This document shows positions 18,360 to 28,300 of a stretch of DNA of 64,000 nt, piece after piece. The DNA is taken from the NCBI RefSeq assembly GCF_000400735.1, contig NZ_KE007375.1:1-64000 (forward strand), written 5' to 3'. The translations under genes and the position numbers were made by a program. This DNA comes from Acinetobacter tandoii DSM 14970 = CIP 107469. GTDB taxonomy: Bacteria > Pseudomonadota > Gammaproteobacteria > Pseudomonadales > Moraxellaceae. The notes beneath the pieces were generated by a model that saw nothing but the letters and a program-made list of their open reading frames with translations, made no database searches and was not told where the DNA came from. Position 1 is the first letter of the stretch, and each line of letters opens with the position of its first letter.

Positions 18360-19837
18360 TTAAGCAACTCCTTAAGCTCATTCATTCCTTTCAGAATATC
18401 CTGCTCAAGTAATTCTAAATCCGCCAAAATTTTACTTGGAGCTTCATATTGCACTTGTTCATACACCACTTCCTTATAACGGTTAATCGACAAATCATAA
18501 CCATTGGCAGCAATATCGGCTTTATCCACCATAAAGCTTTGTTCTGTGGCTTTACGAGTGCTTTCCGCTTCCAAGTTTTTAAAACGAGTAATAATGTCAG
18601 GAATATTGTTATTTTCATGCTTAGATGCATCGAGTTCATTACGCTTATCATCAAGCGAATATCCATCTGCCTGCATATCATAGAACCAAACTTTGTCCGT
18701 ACCGCCCGACATAGTTTTGGTGAAAATGATGATAGCAGTGGACACCCCTGCATAAGGCTTAAACACACCTGATGGCATGGAGATAATCGCTTCAAGCTTT
18801 TGCTCTTCGACAATCTTTTGACGCAAATCTTTATGCGCTTTAGACGAACCAAATAAAACACCATCAGGCACAATCACCGCAGCGCGACCGCCTGTTTTCA
18901 GCAAACGTAAGAACAAAGCTAAAAACAACAATTCAGTCTTTTTAGTTTTAACCACTGCCTGAATATTCTTGGCACAGCTTTCATTGTCCAAACTGCCTGC
19001 AAATGGTGGATTGGCAAGAATCAGACTGTACTTACTTTCAATATGTGAATGAGCTTCACTTAATGAGTCACGGTTTTCAATACTTGGGTTTTCTACACCG
19101 TGTAGCATCATGTTCATAGAACCAATACGAAGCATGGTGCTGTCAAAGTCATAACCAAAGAAGGTTTCTTCATTAAAACGTTTCGCTGCTTCAGGATTGG
19201 CAAAAATCTCGGTGCTGTGGTGTTCATTTAAATATTCACTTGCAGCAACAAGAAAGCCTGCTGTACCACATGCAGGGTCACAAATGGTATCGGTTGGCTT
19301 CGGTTGCATCAGTTCCACAATCATCTTGATAATATGGCGTGGGGTACGAAACTGACCATTTTGACCTGCTGACGCAATTTTACCGAGCATATATTCGTAA
19401 ATATCACCCTTGGTATCTTTGTCATCCATTGGGACTTCAGCTAACAGATCAACCACTTTGGTTAACAGTGCAGGCGTAGGAATGGTAAAACGTGCATCCC
19501 TCATGTGATGACTATAGGTTGTGTCATCTTCTGCACCTAAGTTCTTAATGAATGGAAAGACTTCATTAGCAACGGTGCTATATAGCGTTGCAGCATCACC
19601 CAGAGTAATGAACTTTGACCAGCGTAAATGATCTTGCTCAGGGGTAAAAATAGGATGCTCAACGTTTTTCTTTAAACGATTGGCTTTCTTCTCTTTAGTG
19701 ATCTGAATTTCATCGAGTCGGCGAATAAACAGCAAATAGGTCATCTGCTCCATGACCTCTAGAGGGTTTGAGATACCACCACTCCAAAATGCATTCCAAA
19801 TCTGGTCAATTTTGCTTTTAATTTCGCCTGTAATCAC
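18356..19837 (-). CDS. hsdM: Type I DNA N6-adenine methyltransferase subunit M (ligA-island system)
   Basis: 493 aa. An N-terminal helical domain (about 1-140) precedes the methyltransferase core, with DPACGTAG at 187-194 and NPPF at about 275-278 (LILANPPFAG). It is clearly different from the other HsdM in this window, so the two systems should modify different sites. It is the first gene of the hsdM-hsdS-ImmA-PIN-hsdR run. Because hsdR is broken, this is now probably an orphan methylase that still marks the chromosome. Confidence 0.95.
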   Translation of the reverse strand: MITGEIKSKIDQIWNAFWSGGISNPLEVMEQMTYLLFIRRLDEIQITKEKKANRLKKNVEHPIFTPEQDHLRWSKFITLGDAATLYSTVANEVFPFIKNLGAEDDTTYSHHMRDARFTIPTPALLTKVVDLLAEVPMDDKDTKGDIYEYMLGKIASAGQNGQFRTPRHIIKMIVELMQPKPTDTICDPACGTAGFLVAASEYLNEHHSTEIFANPEAAKRFNEETFFGYDFDSTMLRIGSMNMMLHGVENPSIENRDSLSEAHSHIESKYSLILANPPFAGSLDNESCAKNIQAVVKTKKTELLFLALFLRLLKTGGRAAVIVPDGVLFGSSKAHKDLRQKIVEEQKLEAIISMPSGVFKPYAGVSTAIIIFTKTMSGGTDKVWFYDMQADGYSLDDKRNELDASKHENNNIPDIITRFKNLEAESTRKATEQSFMVDKADIAANGYDLSINRYKEVVYEQVQYEAPSKILADLELLEQDILKGMNELKELLK

Positions 19838-19952
19838 TTAGATGACTCTCAAATTTCTTTGAGAGTATTGTGTTTGAAAACAAAAAGAAAATCCACAAAA
19901 CAACAGAAATGTGCGACAGTTTCCGTCGTATTCGAGAGATTAATCAATAAGT

Positions 19953-20852
19953 TTATACGGCATCAATCCAAGCCTCATAAACTGAATATCCATTCTTTTT
20001 AAGCTTTTCATGTACGTTATAAAAATACTCATCTACTTCCGCTATTTGATCTTGTTGCTCTTCAGACAAATTATCTATTCTGAATGGAATACTATTTGGA
20101 GCACGATCTAAAATTTCTTCAAGACACTGAGCCATAAATGTTTTGTGATCGTAGAATGTTTCTATATTATAATCACTATCAATCACTCGCTGAATATCCC
20201 ATTCAAATTGACTAATTTGATATCTACACTCATTTATCCATTCAAATAAATTTTTAGAAAAGTTTAGACCCTTTAAAATTTTTTCATATTTTTCTATTTC
20301 TAAGATAAAAGTTCTATTCGCTTGAATGTAAGACTTAAAATTAATCGGCAACTCTTCAATTTCAGTTTTAATAAAAAATAATCCTTTCCTATGAGTATTC
20401 CAATTCCGTTTCTTGGGCTTTGGAAATTCTTTAGTATCTTTAAGTTTAGTATTAGGTTTATGCTGTTTTTCCCTAGTATCATCTACACTTTCCAAGACAC
20501 CTTCAAAGTCAAACTTTTGTGCTTTATAAAGAATGGTGCCTTCGATTTCTAGCTCGAAAAACTCTTGATCATATATCACTTTAGTAAAAACGATGTCATT
20601 ACCATCATCATTACCAATTGAACCTTTAAATTTTTTACCGATAATATTTTCAGCGATATAATTATTGCCATTCTTTTTAGCAGTACCTTCAAATAACCAT
20701 ATATCAGAATTTCCAGCACCATAAGCCCATTTCATTGAAAAAGGTATTTCATCATCTCTAAGAATGAGCTCAATTACTTCAAGCCGATGACTAACATCTT
20801 CTAATTCAAAAAAATCAAGATCACCCTTAAATTTATTATTCATGTTTTTCAA
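19953..20852 (-). CDS. Uncharacterised island protein, 299 aa
   Basis: I do not recognise the family. The N-terminal part (about 30-125) alternates strands and has several Gly-Asn and acidic turns, suggesting a beta-rich domain. A Lys/Pro-rich linker follows (about 130-160), then a helical C-terminal half with regularly spaced Trp, Tyr and Phe. The last residues are VYEAWIDAV. There is no signal peptide or membrane helix. It lies 115 bases upstream of hsdM on the same strand and could be part of the same unit, or an independent defence gene. Low GC and clean reading frame support a real gene. Confidence 0.65.
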   Translation of the reverse strand: MKNMNNKFKGDLDFFELEDVSHRLEVIELILRDDEIPFSMKWAYGAGNSDIWLFEGTAKKNGNNYIAENIIGKKFKGSIGNDDGNDIVFTKVIYDQEFFELEIEGTILYKAQKFDFEGVLESVDDTREKQHKPNTKLKDTKEFPKPKKRNWNTHRKGLFFIKTEIEELPINFKSYIQANRTFILEIEKYEKILKGLNFSKNLFEWINECRYQISQFEWDIQRVIDSDYNIETFYDHKTFMAQCLEEILDRAPNSIPFRIDNLSEEQQDQIAEVDEYFYNVHEKLKKNGYSVYEAWIDAV

Positions 20853-21315
20853 TCTCGTTAGATCAGTGCTTAAGTATATTCAAATACTATATGCATAGCC
20901 GTGAAAGATGTACATTAAAGTGCGTCACTTGATGACGCTTAAGTGCTATTTCTATGAAAAACAGAATAAACTAGACTTAATTCTTTTCATTATAGGATTT
21001 TTAAAACTAATAAAATTCCAGGACGAAGAGGAAGCCATAAAATTGCAGTGAAATTAGGCATCAAGTAGCAAAAAATATGGATTAATTCAAATTATTCTTT
21101 TTTATAGCAAAAAGTATAAAGACCCATGAGTGAACATGGGTCTTTATATATCAGCTCAATGCCCAGCACTTTCAAAGTCAAGTGAATGACATTCTTGCTC
21201 GTGTATTGGTATTAAATAAATTATCTGTATTAGCGCAAACCAAATCTGACGCTAGCACCAGAAAAACTGGATAACTATCAGCATAGGCCAAGCTAGTGCA
21301 ACTAAATATTTACAG
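20853..21315. other. Intergenic stretch inside the island
   Basis: 463 bases. It holds a strong hairpin (21118-21145) and a short plus-strand protein-like stretch without a start at about 21152-21274 (HFQSQVNDILARVLV), perhaps the relic of a gene tail. No RNA gene was recognised. Confidence 0.4.
21118..21145. terminator. Hairpin terminator downstream of the island ligase gene
   Basis: Perfect 11-bp arms (AAAGACCCATG / CATGGGTCTTT) with a 6-base loop. It lies about 170 bases after the stop of the island ligase on the minus strand. Confidence 0.6.
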
Positions 21316-23253
21316 TTACCCAATTAAGTTAAGATATTCCTGTTCAGTTAATACCTTAACTCCTTTATCTCGAGCTGCATTAATCTTAGTTTCACCAACC
21401 TTGTCGCCAGTTACCAGATAGGTAGTTTTACCAGTAACTGATTTAGCCACTTTTGCTCCAAGTGCTTTTGCATTCTTTTCCATATCGTCACGGGAACCTT
21501 GTTGCATCGAGCCAGTAAATACAACGACCGCTCCAGCTATAGGCGAATCTGAACTTTCTCTATCAGATTCCTTGGGTGTAACACTTAAGTTGAAACCGAG
21601 ACTATATACTTTAAAAAACTCTTCTCTAACGTTTGCTAAACCTTCGACAATAGCTTCAGCGCTTAGTTGCGCAAATCCATCTATTTTAACCATATCCTCA
21701 ACTGATATTTCGAAAACCTGAACTAAGGCATGATGCTGAAGTAATTTCTCACAATTTCCACCAGCTAATCGGGTAACTCCAAAAGCTGCAAGAAACCTCC
21801 AATCCTCAATTTCAATCTGTCTACTTGCTAGGAGTTGATCGACAAGATTCTGTGACGTTTTATCTCCAAATCCAAACTCTACAAATTGATGCATAGGAAT
21901 CTGATAGATTTCATGGATGTGCTTAATACCTTGATTAGTTATTTTTTCAATAACCTTTGGCCCAAATCCATCTACGTTACCCAATGTTTTAAAAAAATGA
22001 ATCAGTGTATTCTCGGTTTGGGCAGGACAGTCTGACTTATTCGGGCATATTAAATGATCGCCTTCCCAAATAAGGTGAGCACCACAACTAGGACAATTTT
22101 CAGGTAATTCTGGCTCTGCTCGTTTGATAACTTCTTCAATTTTTGGAATAACTAAGCCACTTCTGACTAGCTTAATGATTGCGCCAGGACCAACCCCATT
22201 TGTCTTCACCATATTATAGTGATGAACGGTTGCCCTGCTTAAAGTAGCCCCACTAAGTTTTGTCGGAACCAATTCAGCTACTGGTGAAACTCGACCAGTC
22301 CTTGAAGTCTGATGAACAACTTTTAATACTTCAACTTCAGCCGATTCTTCATTCACTTTAAAAGCGATTTGCCACCTATGAAATTTTCTCGTAGAGCCCA
22401 TATGCTCTTTAATCGACTCATTTGTTGATTCTAAGACTAATCCATCAATATCAAAATCAACTGAGTTCCACATACTTTCAAGAATACTATCAAATTTTGA
22501 CAATAACTCTTCAATACTTCCCGTCCATTTATCTAATTGTGAAAAAGGGTAGAAGACACAGGCACCTTCATTAATTGCCTTTTGAACATCTTCATCAACT
22601 TTCTTTTCAGCAATAATTGCTGCTTGGATATTACGTGAGTTTTCAAACTTTTCACTCAACACTTCATTAAAGTAACTTTTCTTGATTACGATTTCGCCAG
22701 GACCTAAACCTCTTTCTGCATTTTCGGCTACCTTGAGTCCTCGTTCAAATGCACGAGTAATATCTTGACCTCTTATCCCATCACCTCGGGTGTAGAGAAT
22801 TCTGCCATCATCATAAGCAGCATAACCATCAAGTTTGGGTGTAACTTTAATCTCAATTAAATTTTGATCAAATCCAATTTCTGACGCTGCTTTAGTAATT
22901 CTTTCTGTCCATTTTTTAATTTCTTCAAAAGAATATGCTTTATCAGTAGAAAGCATTTTCTTTGGAAGTGGGACAGTCTTGCTATCGATGAAAACTTCAG
23001 GCTCTATATTTAATAAGAATGGGTTCTCGGGATCATAAATTTTCAAGTAGCTAAGATATTCATCATACTTCTCATCCTCAATAATCGGATAACCGGATCT
23101 GTAAAGAGCATTCGCAACTTTAAGCAATGTTTCCAACTCTTCCAAACTGTGCTCATTAGAAGAAAATAACTTTTCTACATCGTCTAAATCTGAATTAAGC
23201 CCTAGCTTTTCAATAATGGCGATTTGATTGTCGTTAAATTTATATTTAGACAT
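21316..23253 (-). CDS. ligA: Island-encoded NAD-dependent DNA ligase (divergent LigA)
   Basis: 645 aa with the complete LigA domain order. Domain Ia is divergent but keeps the Tyr/Asp pattern (YPIIEDEKYDEY). The nucleotidyltransferase has KLDG at 140-143 (Lys140 is the AMP acceptor), TRGDG at 155-159 and DIDGLV. An OB-fold, a Cys4 zinc finger (CPSCG...CPNKSDC, about 393-415), helix-hairpin-helix repeats and a BRCT domain (about 565-645) follow. It seals nicks in DNA using NAD. It begins 11 bases after the stop of the truncated resident ligA, behind an AAGGG ribosome site, so it likely rides the resident transcript. At the region matching the integration site its codons differ (TSRTGRV for VGRTGTL). 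It should be the cell's working replicative ligase. Confidence 0.93.
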   Translation of the reverse strand: MSKYKFNDNQIAIIEKLGLNSDLDDVEKLFSSNEHSLEELETLLKVANALYRSGYPIIEDEKYDEYLSYLKIYDPENPFLLNIEPEVFIDSKTVPLPKKMLSTDKAYSFEEIKKWTERITKAASEIGFDQNLIEIKVTPKLDGYAAYDDGRILYTRGDGIRGQDITRAFERGLKVAENAERGLGPGEIVIKKSYFNEVLSEKFENSRNIQAAIIAEKKVDEDVQKAINEGACVFYPFSQLDKWTGSIEELLSKFDSILESMWNSVDFDIDGLVLESTNESIKEHMGSTRKFHRWQIAFKVNEESAEVEVLKVVHQTSRTGRVSPVAELVPTKLSGATLSRATVHHYNMVKTNGVGPGAIIKLVRSGLVIPKIEEVIKRAEPELPENCPSCGAHLIWEGDHLICPNKSDCPAQTENTLIHFFKTLGNVDGFGPKVIEKITNQGIKHIHEIYQIPMHQFVEFGFGDKTSQNLVDQLLASRQIEIEDWRFLAAFGVTRLAGGNCEKLLQHHALVQVFEISVEDMVKIDGFAQLSAEAIVEGLANVREEFFKVYSLGFNLSVTPKESDRESSDSPIAGAVVVFTGSMQQGSRDDMEKNAKALGAKVAKSVTGKTTYLVTGDKVGETKINAARDKGVKVLTEQEYLNLIG

Positions 23254-23264
23254 TACTGCTACCC

Positions 23265-24350
23265 TTATACTGCCATTTGAAAATCTAATTGAGTTCTACT
23301 TGAAACACTTAAGTTCATGGTGACACCTAAAGTTCCAGTTCTTCCCACTTGCCAGTCAATATTTTCAACTGTTGTAAGCGCAGCCACCGCAGGAAATTTA
23401 TAAGCCGTTGCCCAACGGGGTTCTCGACTTAAAAAGCCCAATTGCTGTTGCTGTCTTAAATCATTGACCTTAACCACCATCCCGTCAATTTCAACGCTTA
23501 AATCTGGACGTTCCTGATTAATTTTTTCATAGGCTTGCTGTACTGCTTGAATGCTGTCGCAAATGAAATGACGCTCACCGACGGCAAAGCCAAACTCTGT
23601 TAACCAGTCCAGACTTGCAGACATGGTGGCTAAGCCATGATTCGGTTCACACTGTGCAATACCATAGGCATAAAATGCCAGTGGGCGTGCAGCGGCAATT
23701 GCTGGGTCAAGCTGTCTTAAACTGCCCGCAGCGGCATTACGTGGATTGGCAAAAGTCTTTTCACCTTTGGCTTCATTTTCGGCATTTAACCTTTCAAAAC
23801 CAGACTTTGGCATGAGTACTTCGCCACGGACTTCCAGTAAAGTTGGAACTACACCAGAGGCATGCGTTAAAACTTTCGGTAAGTTACGGATGGTTTTAAC
23901 ATTCTGGGTAATATCTTCACCCGTTTCACCATCTCCACGAGTTACGCCACGAACGAGCACCCCATTTTCATACCACAATGAAATTGCCAAACCATCGAAC
24001 TTCAATTCGACATCGTATTCAATCTTCTGATTCGGTAAACGTTCTTCAATGCGTCGTGCGAAAGCAAACAGTTCTTCTTGATTAAACACGTTGCCTAAGG
24101 ACAGCATCGGCACAGCATGGGTCACCGATTCAAATTTTGCCAATGGCTTACCACCCACTTTATTGGTCGGGGTATCAGCCTGAACCCATTCTGGATATTG
24201 TTGTTCTAATGCCTTCAGTTGGTGAAATAACTGGTCATACTCACTGTCGGCAATGGTGGGCTGATCCATCACATAGTAGGCATGATTGTGCTGTGCCAGA
24301 ATCTGAATCAGTTGACGCATTTGTGCGACAACAGTGTTTTGCTGAGTCAT
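23265..24350 (-). pseudogene. ligA: Resident ligA 5' part, truncated by the island
   Basis: 361 codons of a typical proteobacterial LigA (family about 670 aa). Domain Ia (HNHAYYVMDQP) and the nucleotidyltransferase with KFDG at 117-120 and EIDGMVV are intact. Homology stops after VGRTGTL at about residue 341, where the OB-fold starts. Twenty foreign residues follow, ending in FQMAV. OB, zinc, HhH and BRCT domains are lost, so it cannot ligate, though it might still bind NAD and adenylate itself. Start chosen at 24350 (MTQQNTVV) because the upstream in-frame ATG (24392) lies across the terminator hairpin. Confidence 0.92.
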
Positions 24351-24364
24351 AGTTTCACCATAAA

Positions 24365-24387
24365 AAAGGGCGGTTTCTCCGCCCTTT
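24365..24387 (-). terminator. Hairpin between zipA and ligA
   Basis: Arms AAAGGGCGG / CCGCCCTTT with a 5-base loop, followed on the minus strand by a T-tract. It lies before the ligA ATG, so it may be a partial terminator or attenuator that sets how much of the zipA transcript reaches ligA. Confidence 0.65.
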
Positions 24388-24439
24388 AACAATCTTGTCT
24401 GCCTATTATAAAAGTCAGACTCTCATTTTCAATTTGATA

Positions 24440-25396
24440 TTATACCGTTGCCTGTTGACCTGAACGATAGTCAATTGCTTGATGACGCCAGAATTCACGC
24501 GATTGAGCCGTCATTTCCTGTTGATTCTGGTCGTAAATTGTGCCATCAATTTCACGTGCAATCAGGTTAGAAATACTCACCATGGTGTCAAATGCATTCT
24601 GAACATCGTTGTGTGGTAAAGCCAAGAAAAAGGCTAGACCTTTGACTTGTTCATTGGCCAGAGTTTCTAAGTCAAAGCCAGCAGGCCCTTCTTCGGTAAT
24701 CTGTAAAACAGAAAATGAAAGCTTTTCATGTTCTTCATCATAACGATGGAAACATGCCATTTCACCATAACGAAGACCGTATTTAAGTAATACTTTTAAA
24801 GTCTTGTCACCCGTCAATACACGGCGTTCTGGATAAATGTTGAAAACAATAAATTCTTCTGCCGTTTGTAAAACACTTTCTTCATCGACACGTTGTTGTT
24901 CGTGTAAGTGCTCATCTAAAATACTGCTTTCTTCATTGAATTCAACAATTTCTGCTTTTTCAATATGATGTGCATTTAAATGTAAGCTTTCTTCTGCATC
25001 CGCTACTGGTGCAGTTTCTTCTACTTTGACTGTTGTCTTTGCCTCAACCTCAGTCTTTGTTTGTGTTGCTTCAGTTGTCGCTTCAGCATCTGTATTGACT
25101 GCTATCTCTGTAGCTTGTTGTTTTTCCGTGGCAACGTTAGGGTCATGCTTTTCAGTGCTCTCTGCAACCACATCACCATCATTCAGCGTTGGCTCAACTC
25201 GTTCTGCTGTTTCAGTCGAAGTCTGCAATTGGTCGCGTACATGACGCGGAATAATTGGAAGCTGACTATCTGAATTCACCTGCAATTCACTATCGAGTGA
25301 AGGCGTTGCACTCGCAGGTTTTTTAAACAGCATGAGTAAACCAACTAAAATAATGATAACGGCAATAACAATACCGACTATTGTTGTGACTTCCAT
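24440..25396 (-). CDS. zipA: Cell division protein ZipA
   Basis: 318 aa. A short periplasmic N-terminus and single membrane helix (about residues 5-23, IVGIVIAVIIILVGLL) are followed by a basic turn, a long acidic, Thr/Glu/Ala-rich linker (about 60-180) and the C-terminal FtsZ-binding domain (about 190-310, begins EEFIVFNIYPERR). It anchors FtsZ to the inner membrane at the division site. One base separates it from smc upstream, and ligA follows: the smc-zipA-ligA order typical of Acinetobacter and Pseudomonas. Confidence 0.93.
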   Translation of the reverse strand: MEVTTIVGIVIAVIIILVGLLMLFKKPASATPSLDSELQVNSDSQLPIIPRHVRDQLQTSTETAERVEPTLNDGDVVAESTEKHDPNVATEKQQATEIAVNTDAEATTEATQTKTEVEAKTTVKVEETAPVADAEESLHLNAHHIEKAEIVEFNEESSILDEHLHEQQRVDEESVLQTAEEFIVFNIYPERRVLTGDKTLKVLLKYGLRYGEMACFHRYDEEHEKLSFSVLQITEEGPAGFDLETLANEQVKGLAFFLALPHNDVQNAFDTMVSISNLIAREIDGTIYDQNQQEMTAQSREFWRHQAIDYRSGQQATV

Positions 25397-25397
25397 A

Positions 25398-28300
25398 TTA
25401 TGACTCCGCGACTAAACCGTATTCTTTTGCCTGTTCCAAATTTACGCTAACAAGTTTTGATGTCCCGGGCTCTGGCATCGTTACCCCCAATAAGTCTGTT
25501 GCCATCGTCATTGCTAGCTTATTATGTGTAATGTAAATGAATTGCACTTGTTCAGAAAGCTCTTTTACCAAATTACAGAAACGACCAACATTGGCATCAT
25601 CCAAAGGCGCATCAACTTCATCCAGTACACAAAATGGTGCTGGATTTAAACGGAAGATAGCAAAAACCAATGCCAACGCGGTAAGCGCTTTTTCACCACC
25701 CGACAGCAATGCTAGTGAACTGTTTCTTTTGCCTGGTGGGCGTGCCATGAGTTTGACCCCAGATTGCCAGTCATCTTCCAAACTTAAGCTTGCTTCACCA
25801 CCTTCAAAGACTTTCGGGAATAATTCTTGCAATTCAGCATTGACCTGATCAAACGTAGTCATAAACAATTTACGTGTTTCTTGGTCAATACTTTTCATTG
25901 CAGCTTGCAGTTGTGCCACAGTCTTTTCTAGGTCTTCAATTTGATGGCTGAGTTCATCAAAACGCTTGGAAACTTCTTCATATTCTTCCGAAGCAGCCAG
26001 ATTGACTGCCCCTAATTTGGCAAATTGCTGCTGAGCTTTTTCTAGTTTTGCTTGATGCGCAGGTAAATCAATTTCAAGACCTGTAATTAAGTCACTCCCC
26101 ATCGCTTTTAACTGCTCAGAATAATGCTGAAAGTCAGATTTGGCTGCTTGCCATGACAACCGCTTTTCTTCCAGTTGCGTGCGTAAACGCTCATCTTGTT
26201 GCTGCTGTTGATGGCGTTGTTCGGTGACTTGCTGCTGCTTCTGTTGCACGCTGTTCAGTTCAAGTTGCCACGCATTCCACGTTTTTTGTAATTTTTCTGT
26301 TTGTTGAAATTGCTCGGCAAATTGCGATTCCAAACTCGGAAGCTCTAATTGAACTGGATCAACAAACTTCTTCGCCTGTTCCATCTGCTGACCAATTTGC
26401 AGATTTTGCGTTTTCAGGAAAGAGCTATCTTTTTTCAACAGTTCAATTTGTTGTTGGGTTTGGGTGTTTTGACGGCGCAATACTTCCAACTCTTGCTGCG
26501 ACTGTAAACTTTGTTGCTGTGCCAACTCTAATTGTTCAGTCAATTCATCGAGTTGGAATTGCGTGGTTTTATAGTGAGGTAAAACCTGTTCCAGTTTTAA
26601 GGTCAATGCATGCAAATCAATTTCAAGATCATCCTTTTGCATTGCATCTTCTTCAAGTTGTTCATCCAACTGTTGCAACTGGTCACGCAATTGTTGTTGC
26701 TGAATGGCAAAAGCCTGCGCACTGCTTTGTAACTTGGCAATGCTCACATCGAATTGTTGTAGTGTTTGTTGCTGCTGTTTGAGTAATACTTGCTGTTGTT
26801 TAAGCTGCGCCTGATGTTGCTCAATCTGTTGCTGCAAGTTAGGTAATTGCTGATCTGCCAGTTCATATTGTGTTTGTAAATGACTCAGTTCAATTTCAAT
26901 ACTTTCTAAACGAATCCGATGGCTCAATGCCCCCTGACCTGCTTGACTGCTTTCATCATAAAGCAAACCAATCACCCAATCTGCCGCAACATGATAACCA
27001 TCCAAAGTTAAAATCGACTGACCGTGCTGAAGCTGAGATTGATAAGACAAAGCTTCATTTAGTTTCGTTGCAATAGCAACCTGATTCCACAATGAATGCT
27101 GAGCAGAGGCAATCCAGTCTGCCAAACATGGCAACTGAGCCAAGGCCATTTTACCAGCGCTGACGCTCATTTTGAGTTGACGCGCAATACTGTCTTGAAA
27201 TTCAGCCTCTGCATCCAACACTTCCGCCGAAAGCCACTTGGCCAAAAATTTCTCGATCAACTGCGCATGCGGTTTACCTTGTTCCGTCAGCTTCAAGGTT
27301 TGCATCAATTGCACATTAGCATTATGAGACTCAGGACTTTGCTTGACCAAAAGTTGGGTCAAATTTTTCTGTTCAGACTGCAACACCTGTATTTCAGATT
27401 TCAATTGCAGCACTTGCGTTTTTTGCTGCGCAGATTGTTCCTGCACCTGTTCTAGCTGCTGACGCTGCTGCTGAATCATGTGCTCGGATTGTTCAATCTG
27501 TATCTGAAGCAATTGTTTGTCTTGTTCCAGTTGTTGAATATCTTCTGATTGTGCTTGAGTTTGGATCTGAGTGGCTTGGAGTTGTAAGGTTTGCTGTTGC
27601 TGCTCAATACGGACGATATTTTTACTCAATTGCTCAGACTGCGCCAACATTTGCATTTTCTGCTGTTGCTGCTTTTCCACCTGAGCTTTGATTTGTTCAA
27701 ACTGCTGCTGCACTTGCTGCTGTTGCGCTTTTAAATCTTGATAACGTTGGCTTTGCTGTTGACTCAAAATGTCTTGTTGCTGCAACTGTTCAGTTTGAAC
27801 TTCCTGTTGTTGTAATAAAGTTTCAAGCTGTAGTTCAATCAGTTGCAAACGCTCTTTGGTTTGTGCCTTTTGCTGTTCGAGTTGCGCCAAAGTTGAGGTA
27901 TTTTGCTGAAAGAGCGATTGTTTTTGCTCTAAAGTGACTTTTAGTTCAGCCAGCTTTTTCTCAGCTTGTTGCCACTCGTTTTGCAATGGCGTCGATTGTT
28001 GAATCAAACGCTGAAATAACTCACTGGTCGAACTTAAATCATGCTCCAACGTAGTTAAATCCGAGCGAACCAATTTAAATTGATCACCCAATTCATTCAT
28101 TTGTACCGTATATTCTTGCTGTAAACGGCTGCTTTGTTCGCATTGGAAAGACAATACTTCGACTTTAATGCTACGAATGGTTTTTTCTAATTCTTTATAT
28201 TGAATTGCCGTTTCAGACTGGCGCTTCAAGGTTTTTAATTGTGATTTAAGCTCTTGGGCAATATCTTCCAAACGAGATAAATTTTGGCTGGTATGGTCTA

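Larger units (their letters stand above)
1..23330. mobile_element. Genomic island integrated in ligA (partial; continues left of the window)
   Basis: Seen: native ligA breaks off after its VGRTGTL codons near 23330, and everything to the left of that point is AT-rich accessory DNA: a second complete ligase gene, two type I R-M systems, a SIR2-like gene, a PIN/ImmA pair and recombinases. The core genes zipA and smc continue on the right. Just inside the boundary two related 12-mers (23319-23330 and 23301-23312, TTArGTGTywCm on the minus strand) sit 18 bp apart and could be recombinase-binding repeats. Inference: the 3' half of the native ligA lies at the island's far end, outside the window, probably with the island's own integrase. 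Confidence 0.7.

Noticed and set aside
21152..21274. Plus-strand protein-like stretch of about 40 codons after the island ligase
   Set aside because: No start codon in a sensible place, no family; could be a gene relic but also chance.
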